Part shown: positions 27,100 through 34,085 of the stretch, piece after piece
How positions within the stretch are numbered: position 1 is the stretch's first letter
Layout: every line of letters begins with the position of its first letter
Assembly: GCA_025057275.1 (NCBI GenBank)
Contig: JANWXQ010000059.1
Coordinates: 20,311 to 84,310, forward strand
DNA: 64,000 nucleotides
Reading direction: 5' to 3'
DNA from: Chitinophagales bacterium
GTDB taxonomy: Bacteria > Bacteroidota > Bacteroidia > Chitinophagales > UBA10324
Made by a program: the position numbers and the translations under genes
The notes under the pieces: model-generated
Told to the model about the DNA's origin: nothing
The model's input: only the letters and a program-made list of their open reading frames with translations
Database searches by the model: none

Positions 27100-27123
27100 C
27101 ATAACCCACTAAAAAGCCTCCTT

Positions 27124-30100
27124 ATGAAAGCCATTAACCCCCGTGGCATTCGCTGCGCATTACTGTGTTTGATCATGCAGGCTTCATGGAGCGAAGGAAC
27201 TTTCGCTCAGGTGCTTGGCGTAGAGCTTTCCACCCGCAGAACGTTGCCTCCGCATTTTCTGGGCTACAATGGCCAAAACGTTATTCGCAACGGATCATCT
27301 TGGGTAAATCCTAACCTGACGGCCAACGTACCCCAACTGAGAGCCAAGGTGTATCGTTATCCTGCAGGGGGCATAGGCAATTGGTGGGACTGGCGGCGTG
27401 GCTGGTTTGTGGATGTTCCGTACCTGCCTTCCAATTACAAAAATCTGCCCCGCCAGCCCAATTACCTGCATAACTATAAAGCTGTGGCTGATGCTACGGG
27501 GGCTCAGACGGTGTTCATGCTGAACATGGTCACCTCCACGCTGCAGGAGCAGTTGGCCATGCTCCGTCATGCCGATTCCCTAGGATTTGATGTCAAATAT
27601 GTCGAGCTGGGAAATGAATTCTTTATCTCCGCCGACGACGAAGATGCCGGCGAAGGTTCGGTGTACGTGGATTCTGTTTTCAAATACGTTAAGACGTATG
27701 CCGATATGGCCAATATCTGGATAGATTCCATTCATGCGCATTTTCCTAATGCTTTGGTAGCTGTACAGGGATGTTTCCAGAAAAACAAAAAGCCCAAGCG
27801 ACTGAAATGGAACGATTCCCTGCGCATATTGCTGAATGGCCGGGAAGATGCCTGGAGTTTTCATACTTATTATTCATCGGCCTGGAACGATACTACGGAA
27901 ACCGTGGCCGATAAGCAGGTGCAAACCCTGGACGAAGTGCCCAACTGGTTGTACCAGCCGTTTAAGATGTGGCGCGTGTTTAAGGAGCGAACCCTGCCGC
28001 AAATTCCTCCCGGAAAGCAATTCTGGAACACGGAATACAATATGACCGACCACGACCGGCCTGTGCACGGCCTTTGGGCTCATGGCTTGTATCTACCGGT
28101 TCAGACCTTACAATTCCTGAATGAAGAGCGGTTTAAGATCCTGAACTGCCACGCCATGGTGGGCACAGCTTTGTATGGGCAGTATTTTTTTGTTACCAAT
28201 GGCTTTTATCTCGGAGGTGAGGATGGCGACTGGACCCCCCTGCCCAATCCGCCGTCCACACAGTTTTATGGCCTGACCGCTACCGGTCACAATATGAAGA
28301 TGCTGGGCGAAGCCATGTGGGGCAAGAGTTATGCTTCTCCCCTGGTATTTACTCCCACGCCCCAGATCATGACCACCGAAGATTACGGTGCATCGGTGTA
28401 TTACTACCCCGCAGTGTATGGTTGGTTATTCAGCAGCGACACCGCTTCGGCAGCCGTGATATATAATTTGTCTGATACCTCCCGTGAAATTTATACTTCC
28501 CTTTTCGGCTCGGGGAGTTTTTTGCAGAAGTATGCGCCTCCCCTTCGTCCCATAGCGCGTAACGATAGTGTAACGGTTGTCAGTGGCACATTGGGTTCCA
28601 CCTTAACGCTTCCTCCCTATTCTTCCACAAAAATTCATTGCTCCTTTATCCCCCAACCACCACCTACGGTTGATATTACCGTTTTAGGCAATACGACTAT
28701 CTGCGCCAACCAAACCACCACATTGGATGCCGGAGCAGGCTATGTTCGCTACGTGTGGTCTACCGGCGATACCACCCGAACCATTACGGTAAACACTTCA
28801 GGCAATTACTGGGTTCGGGCTTACGCGGTTCCCGGAGGATACTATGCTGCCGACACAGTAAGCATTACTGTTAATCCTACCCCCAAGCGGCCAAACATTG
28901 TGCCACAAGGCACGCGTTCTTTCTGTCAGGGAGGTAGCCGCCTGGTGATTCCCACATATTCGGGGGCTTCACCCACCGGCATAACCTACCTGTGGAACTC
29001 CGGCGACACCACTACCAATCTGGTGGTGACACAAGGTGGGGCCTATTGGGTCGTCATTACTGACCAAAACGGCTGCACGGCGGTTTCGGATACTGAAGTA
29101 TTTACCGTTCATCCGCTTCCCAGCCCAACGATTACCGCTAACGGCCCTACTGCATTTTGTTATAATCAGAGCGTTACCCTTTCGGCTCCGCCCGGTTACA
29201 CAAGCTACAGCTGGTCGCCCAGTGGCTTTGGACAGACCCGCACGGTGACGCAATCCGGCACCTACTTCGTTACGGTAACCGATACCAACGGCTGTACCGG
29301 TCAAAGCAGCAACTCCATAACCGTTACCGTTTACGACTTGCCCACGCCTACTGCTTCTACCGTTGGAGGCGGTCCTCAGTTTTGTTCCGGCGCGGGGGTG
29401 TATTTAACGGCCAGTCCGTCGGGGTATAATTACCAATGGCAGAAAAATTCCATCAACATCACGGGAGCTACCCAGCAGAATTATACTCCTACGGAAAACG
29501 GACCCTATAGGGTGGTGGCTACCGATGCTTACGGTTGCAGCCGCACGTCTTCGCCGGTTAACATTACCATTTACCCCTTGCCAACTCCCAATATAGTGGT
29601 TACCGGCGGTACGAACATCTGTCAGGGTCAAAGCACGACGCTGAGTTCCAACAACACCTACGTTTCGTATTTATGGAGTACCGGCCAGACGACATCATCC
29701 ATTTCCGTATCGACTTCGGGCACCTACTTTCTGACCGTTACCGATAACAACGGCTGTGTAGGCACTTCTTCCGGCCGAACCATCACCGTGAATCCGAATC
29801 CGGTGCCTACCATAGTTGCTCAGGGGCCTACGGAGTTTTGCGACGGAGGAAGTGTTACCCTGCAGGTTACTCAAACCTACAATAGCTACAACTGGTCAAA
29901 CGGTACAGTCGGCCAGTCCAGAACCTTTTACGATAGCGGTACTTATTGGTGCACGGTAACCGATGCCAACGGTTGCACCGGTGTTTCCAACTCCATTACA
30001 GTCACAGAATACATTCTGCCGATACCGAATATTTTTACCAGCACCGGTCAAACCGCCTGGTGTACCGGAGCAGGAGTATTCCTGTCCACCAGTGTTACCG

Positions 30101-33021
30101 GCTATAATTATCAGTGGCAACTTGGAGGTGCTAATATCAGCGGGGCTACCAATCAGTCGCATACGCCTACGAGCGGTGGAAATTATCGCGTGGTCATTTC
30201 CAACTTCTTCGGTTGTACCAAGCGTTCCGATCCGCTCAGCATTACTCTTCATGCCCTGCCAACTCCTTCCATCACAGTGACGGGAGGAACCAGCATCTGC
30301 GAAGGGCAATCTTCTACTTTGTCTACCGGAACCTATGTAAGTTACCTGTGGAGTACGGGTGCCACCACGCAGTCCATTTCGGTGAACACCACGGGCACTT
30401 ACTTCGTTACCGTTACCGATGCCAACGGCTGTGTAGGCACTTCCACCGGCCGAACCATCACCGTGAACCCGAACCCGACGCCTACCATCATTGCATTGGG
30501 AAATACGGACATCTGCCAGGGCAGCAGCGTAACGCTTCAGGTAACGCAGACCTATAGCAGCTACAATTGGTCTAACGGCACGGTGGGTCAGAGCAAATCG
30601 TTCAGTCAGAGCGGCACATACTGGTGTACCGTGACCGATGCGAATGGCTGCACCGGTGTTTCCAATTCCATAACCGTTACCGTTCACTCCGTCCCTACAC
30701 CTACTGTGTCCTCCAGCACTGGCCAAACCACGTTTTGCAGTAATGCCGGCGTTTATCTGATTGCCAGCCCATCGGGGTATAACTATCAATGGCAGAAATC
30801 GGGAGTGGACATGCCGGGCGAAACCAACATTACACATACCCCGACCTCCACGGCCAACTACAGGGTTCGCTTGTCTAACTGGTTGGGTTGTTCAGCAACT
30901 TCTTCAGCGCTTTCGATAACCGTTAATACAGCGCCAAGCCCCACCGTAAACATCACCGGTAACACGGTTCTGTGCAACGGTCAGACTGCTACGCTCACTT
31001 CGGCCCAGAATTATTCGGCCTATCAGTGGTCCACCGGAGCAACTTCCAAGTCCATTACGGTCAGCACAGCGGGCACTTATGTTCTGACAGTTACATCCTC
31101 TAACGGATGCACGGCATCGGCAGCTCCTGTGGTTATAACTACTTCTATTCCTAACGTAACCATTTCGGCTTCCGGTCCTTTAACGTGGTGCGGATCCGGC
31201 AGCGTAACGCTTTCTGCTCCTGCCTATTCCAGCTACCAGTGGAGTACGGGCGCAACTACCCAGTCCATTGTAGTTACCACTTCAGGCACCTATTCCTGTA
31301 CCGTTACCGATGCCAACGGATGTACAGGAACTTCCAATTCTGTAGTGGTTTCGGCGGGAAGTAACCTGACACCGGTAATAGCCTCCTCCAATGGCACCAG
31401 TCTTTGCACCGGACAATCCACTGTATTGTCCACCACACAGTCGTTTCATGCCTACCAATGGTCCACCGGAGCCACCACATCCACCATCACCGTAAGCCAG
31501 GCAGGAACCTACACCGTCACGGTAACCGACGCCGCTGGTTGTACGGGTGTTTCTTCACCCATAACGATTACCACGGTTAGTTCGTTGTCGCCTGTTATTA
31601 CAGCAGGCAGCGCTACCAAATTCTGCACCGGAGGGTTTGTGGTGCTTTCTGTGTCGCAGCCATTTGCTTCGTATCAATGGTCCAACGGCGCTACCACTCA
31701 GTCCATTACTGTAACCACTTCGGGTACCTATTCCTGCACAGTAACAAATGCCGGGGGATGCACAGGAACGTCCAACAGCATAACGGTGAGTGTGGTGAGC
31801 AGCCTGGATAAGCCGGTCATCGTCAGCAGTACAGGAACGAATGCCTGGTGCGAAACAGCAGGTGCATTCCTTTCCACAACGGCCACCGGCTACAGTTATC
31901 AGTGGTCGCAGGGAAGTACCAATCTCGCCGGGGCAACCAACATCAACTATACGCCTACAGCCAGCGGTACCTATAAAGTGCAAATAACCGATAATGCCGG
32001 CTGCACCAAAAAATCCGATGGATTTTCAGTTACCATCAACAAAAATCCAAATCCTACCATTACCGTTACGGGAGGAACAGTGATTTGCCATGGGCAAACG
32101 ACCACCTTGTCCGCAAATAAGGATTATGCTTCTTACCTGTGGAGCACGGGCGCTACGACCAAAAGTATAGTGGTCGGTTCCTTAGGTACCACCAGTTACT
32201 CGCTCACGGTAACGGATGCCAACTCGTGCACAGGGAGTACCACCAGCCCAACAACCGTTACGGTACATCCCAAGCCGGTAGCGACCATAACGGCTTCCGG
32301 CCCGCTGAGCTTCTGCGATGGCGGCAGCGTTACCCTAACGTCCAATTCGGCCAGCTCCTACAAATGGTCCAATGGCAAGACGACGCAGTCCATTGAAGTA
32401 ACAGCCAGCGGAACATTCAGCGTTACCATTACGGATGCCAATGGCTGCAAGGACACGTCGGATGCGGTAACGGTCACCGAGTGGATATTGCCGGAACCTA
32501 CTGTTACGTTAACCGGCCCTGCAACCTACTGCAGTAGCAGCCCGTCCACTTTATCTACCATTTTTGGTTCCTATTCCTATCAATGGCAAAAGGGCAGCAG
32601 CAATGTGGCAGGCGCAACCAACCGAACCTATCAACCGACATCCAGTGGTACGTACAAGGTACAGATAACCGATGTCAACGGTTGTACCAGAAAATCCGCT
32701 ACCGGCGTGAAAGTAACGGTGAATAACTGTCGCGAACAGGAAGATCCGGAAGTCCAGGAACCCGTGCTGGTGGTTTATCCCAACCCCTCAGCAGGCACGG
32801 TCACGCTGCGCACCAATCTGTTTGACAGCAACGAAGCCATCTATCATCTGGAGATTTACAATCATGTCGGTCAGTTGATGCTGCGCGAACGGTTCGTAGT
32901 TGCACCGGGAACCACGTCCGTTCGCATTGACCTGTCTCATAGGATTGCGGATGGTATTTATCTTTTGCAGGTACGTAGCTCGGCCCAGGTGGCGCGACAA
33001 CGGATAACGTTGCTGCATTAA
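27124..33021 (+). CDS. Giant secreted glycosidase-like protein with 18 Ig-like repeats and T9SS sorting domain
   Basis: The start at 27124 directly precedes a signal peptide (ending EGTFAQ). The 1965-residue product has three parts. Residues 30-490 look like a clan GH-A barrel: RYPAGGIGNWWDWR, YVELGNEFF with Asn164-Glu165 as likely acid/base, and FWNTEYNMTD with Glu304 as likely nucleophile, 139 residues apart. Residues about 512-1868 are 18 Ig-like/CHU_C-type repeats of 70-80 residues, each with a Cys near the start and usually DxNGCT near the end. The final 90 residues (VVYPNPSAGTVTLRTNL... GIYLLQVRSS) are a type A sorting domain. I infer a cell-surface or released polysaccharide-degrading or binding enzyme; the closest family resemblance I can suggest is GH39/51/79, which is uncertain. 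A shorter paralogue lies at 34086. Confidence 0.85.
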   Translation: MKAINPRGIRCALLCLIMQASWSEGTFAQVLGVELSTRRTLPPHFLGYNGQNVIRNGSSWVNPNLTANVPQLRAKVYRYPAGGIGNWWDWRRGWFVDVPYLPSNYKNLPRQPNYLHNYKAVADATGAQTVFMLNMVTSTLQEQLAMLRHADSLGFDVKYVELGNEFFISADDEDAGEGSVYVDSVFKYVKTYADMANIWIDSIHAHFPNALVAVQGCFQKNKKPKRLKWNDSLRILLNGREDAWSFHTYYSSAWNDTTETVADKQVQTLDEVPNWLYQPFKMWRVFKERTLPQIPPGKQFWNTEYNMTDHDRPVHGLWAHGLYLPVQTLQFLNEERFKILNCHAMVGTALYGQYFFVTNGFYLGGEDGDWTPLPNPPSTQFYGLTATGHNMKMLGEAMWGKSYASPLVFTPTPQIMTTEDYGASVYYYPAVYGWLFSSDTASAAVIYNLSDTSREIYTSLFGSGSFLQKYAPPLRPIARNDSVTVVSGTLGSTLTLPPYSSTKIHCSFIPQPPPTVDITVLGNTTICANQTTTLDAGAGYVRYVWSTGDTTRTITVNTSGNYWVRAYAVPGGYYAADTVSITVNPTPKRPNIVPQGTRSFCQGGSRLVIPTYSGASPTGITYLWNSGDTTTNLVVTQGGAYWVVITDQNGCTAVSDTEVFTVHPLPSPTITANGPTAFCYNQSVTLSAPPGYTSYSWSPSGFGQTRTVTQSGTYFVTVTDTNGCTGQSSNSITVTVYDLPTPTASTVGGGPQFCSGAGVYLTASPSGYNYQWQKNSINITGATQQNYTPTENGPYRVVATDAYGCSRTSSPVNITIYPLPTPNIVVTGGTNICQGQSTTLSSNNTYVSYLWSTGQTTSSISVSTSGTYFLTVTDNNGCVGTSSGRTITVNPNPVPTIVAQGPTEFCDGGSVTLQVTQTYNSYNWSNGTVGQSRTFYDSGTYWCTVTDANGCTGVSNSITVTEYILPIPNIFTSTGQTAWCTGAGVFLSTSVTGYNYQWQLGGANISGATNQSHTPTSGGNYRVVISNFFGCTKRSDPLSITLHALPTPSITVTGGTSICEGQSSTLSTGTYVSYLWSTGATTQSISVNTTGTYFVTVTDANGCVGTSTGRTITVNPNPTPTIIALGNTDICQGSSVTLQVTQTYSSYNWSNGTVGQSKSFSQSGTYWCTVTDANGCTGVSNSITVTVHSVPTPTVSSSTGQTTFCSNAGVYLIASPSGYNYQWQKSGVDMPGETNITHTPTSTANYRVRLSNWLGCSATSSALSITVNTAPSPTVNITGNTVLCNGQTATLTSAQNYSAYQWSTGATSKSITVSTAGTYVLTVTSSNGCTASAAPVVITTSIPNVTISASGPLTWCGSGSVTLSAPAYSSYQWSTGATTQSIVVTTSGTYSCTVTDANGCTGTSNSVVVSAGSNLTPVIASSNGTSLCTGQSTVLSTTQSFHAYQWSTGATTSTITVSQAGTYTVTVTDAAGCTGVSSPITITTVSSLSPVITAGSATKFCTGGFVVLSVSQPFASYQWSNGATTQSITVTTSGTYSCTVTNAGGCTGTSNSITVSVVSSLDKPVIVSSTGTNAWCETAGAFLSTTATGYSYQWSQGSTNLAGATNINYTPTASGTYKVQITDNAGCTKKSDGFSVTINKNPNPTITVTGGTVICHGQTTTLSANKDYASYLWSTGATTKSIVVGSLGTTSYSLTVTDANSCTGSTTSPTTVTVHPKPVATITASGPLSFCDGGSVTLTSNSASSYKWSNGKTTQSIEVTASGTFSVTITDANGCKDTSDAVTVTEWILPEPTVTLTGPATYCSSSPSTLSTIFGSYSYQWQKGSSNVAGATNRTYQPTSSGTYKVQITDVNGCTRKSATGVKVTVNNCREQEDPEVQEPVLVVYPNPSAGTVTLRTNLFDSNEAIYHLEIYNHVGQLMLRERFVVAPGTTSVRIDLSHRIADGIYLLQVRSSAQVARQRITLLH
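28660..32728 (+). repeat. Array of 18 Ig-like repeat units
   Basis: Eighteen coding units of about 210-245 bases encode Ig-like domains. They fall into three types: YQW(Q) units without a central STG, WSTG units and WSNG units. Types recur in a fixed order at units 4-5-6, 7-8-9 and 15-16-17. Confidence 0.88.
29338..30690 (+). repeat. Two tandem copies of a three-domain super-repeat (about 676 bp each)
   Basis: The boundaries LPTPTAST (29338), LPIPNIFT (30016) and VPTPTVSS (30691) are 678 and 675 bases apart. Within each copy the same three domain types follow in order, with many identical stretches and mostly synonymous differences, e.g. the CTVTDANGCTGVSNSITVT segments. Confidence 0.8.
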
Positions 33022-33046
33022 CAATCAGCAAAACCGCCCATGCAGT

Positions 33047-33074
33047 AAAGGCACAGCCTTGCGCTGTGCCTTTT
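33047..33074. terminator. Bidirectional terminator between two convergent genes
   Basis: A perfect 11-bp stem (AAAGGCACAGC with GCTGTGCCTTT) with a 5-base loop has a T run on the plus strand and, through the AAA arm, a short U run on the minus transcript. It serves the large glycosidase-like gene (stop at 33021), and its T-run end touches the stop of the minus-strand gene ending at 33074. Confidence 0.85.
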
Positions 33075-33820
33075 CAGTCTGCTATGGTAAATCGGAAAGC
33101 AGCCCTTTTAGTGCTGTGCCTCTGTTGAACCAAAGCCACGTAGGCTGAAGGAGGCAAATGGTGTACAGGCACCACACAGCCTTGCGCCTGTTGCTGCACA
33201 GAAACGGGCATCTGCTGCCCGAACAGATTGAGAATAACCACCTCCCCGATGTGGCCTCCGTTCTGTATGCTGATCCAGCACTGCTTCTGTTCGGCATTAA
33301 AGGAAAAGGAGATCGCATCCTGAGGCGGATCGGATAATCCTACAGCACATGTGAGATACAGGGGTTGGCCAAATATGCCTGCATTGTTGCTTTCGTTCAG
33401 CTCCACCACTTTGTCGTGTGGATCAACTGAATAACCGATAAATATGGGATCCGGGCCCCGGTAGGTGTTGGGTATGGTACTCAGCAGTAAGGAATCACAA
33501 AAATTAAAAACGGTATCCAGCTCGGTGGTGTCGTTGGCGTACAAAAAAAATCCGGCTTTCAGGTAAAACAGCAATTGGCTGGGAATCAACAGGGCGGTTT
33601 TTCCCACGTATATGCCTACGTCCATGTTGCAGCAGGCCGGGAGGGTGCCCTTGTTGATTACTTTAAGCGATATGGAAGTCCAGTCGGGATCGCCATCGAA
33701 GTGAACCGCAAACTGCTCTACAAACAGATCGGCCTGACTTCGTACCTCGCCGGCTTGAAGGCAAAATGCCACAAAAAGCCAGGCACGAGGAAAAGTAAAC
33801 CCGAAGCGAAAGCGTAACAC
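33074..33820 (-). CDS. Small exported CARDB-like protein with degenerate sorting domain
   Basis: A 248-residue protein with a signal peptide (MLRFRFGFTFPRAWLFVAFCLQAGEVRSQ). The middle contains ADLFVEQFAV, SISLKVINKGTL and the phrase VDPHDKVVELNESNNAG, which is the pattern of CARDB adhesion modules (an Ig-like fold with VxExNExNN). The C-terminal 80 residues (ISIQNGGHIGEVVILNLFGQQM... LPPSAYVALVQ) look like a type A T9SS sorting domain that has drifted. It is convergent with the giant upstream gene and divergent from its shorter paralogue; about 265 AT-rich bases separate it from the latter. Role unknown; a surface accessory for binding is inference. Confidence 0.7.
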   Translation of the reverse strand: MLRFRFGFTFPRAWLFVAFCLQAGEVRSQADLFVEQFAVHFDGDPDWTSISLKVINKGTLPACCNMDVGIYVGKTALLIPSQLLFYLKAGFFLYANDTTELDTVFNFCDSLLLSTIPNTYRGPDPIFIGYSVDPHDKVVELNESNNAGIFGQPLYLTCAVGLSDPPQDAISFSFNAEQKQCWISIQNGGHIGEVVILNLFGQQMPVSVQQQAQGCVVPVHHLPPSAYVALVQQRHSTKRAAFRFTIAD

Positions 33821-33961
33821 CTAATTAACCCCTGATTAACCTCTACCGCCATACCGCGGCATGGGTCGTGCAAGATAATACACCTCACCTAACCAGGAAC
33901 AACTGACTTTGACTCAATCGCTTTTCCGTTAAAAAAAATTAAGTTCTTTTTCCCGACCGGT

Positions 33962-33974
33962 GACCCAATGGGTC
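33962..33974. promoter_or_regulatory. Perfect GACCC/GGGTC palindrome in the intergenic region
   Basis: GACCC and GGGTC are separated by AAT in an AT-rich region between the divergent CARDB-like and shorter glycosidase-like genes, about 60 bases upstream of the latter's predicted -33 element. It could be a regulator site; a single copy with short arms gives weak support. Confidence 0.3.
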
Positions 33975-34032
33975 GTTAGTAAATGAAAGTAAAAGGTAAA
34001 AAAAATTTTACGGAAAATACCCCAAAAGGAGG

Positions 34033-34062
34033 TTGATTTTCTGGAAAAGGATTTGTACTTTG
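34033..34062 (+). promoter_or_regulatory. Promoter of the shorter glycosidase-like gene
   Basis: TTG at 34033-34035 and TACTTTG at 34056-34062 are separated by 20 bases, close to the Bacteroidota TTTG-N19-21-TAnnTTTG layout, though the -7 element has one fewer spacer base. GCCGC follows. The ATG is 23 bases downstream at 34086. Confidence 0.5.
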
Positions 34063-34085
34063 CCGCTGCCTACAAACCGACCCCC

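Noticed and set aside
29338..30690. Regular repeats suggesting a CRISPR array
   Set aside because: Units are over 200 bases, coding, in one long frame and diverged; there are no short identical repeats with unique spacers and no cas genes.
29896..30837. A 313-codon minus-strand frame across the Ig repeats, and similar ones at 54598-55575 and 40362-41234 (plus)
   Set aside because: Repeats with even codon use leave the opposite strand open; the translated products show repeated Gly/Val/Arg-rich nonsense and no family motif.
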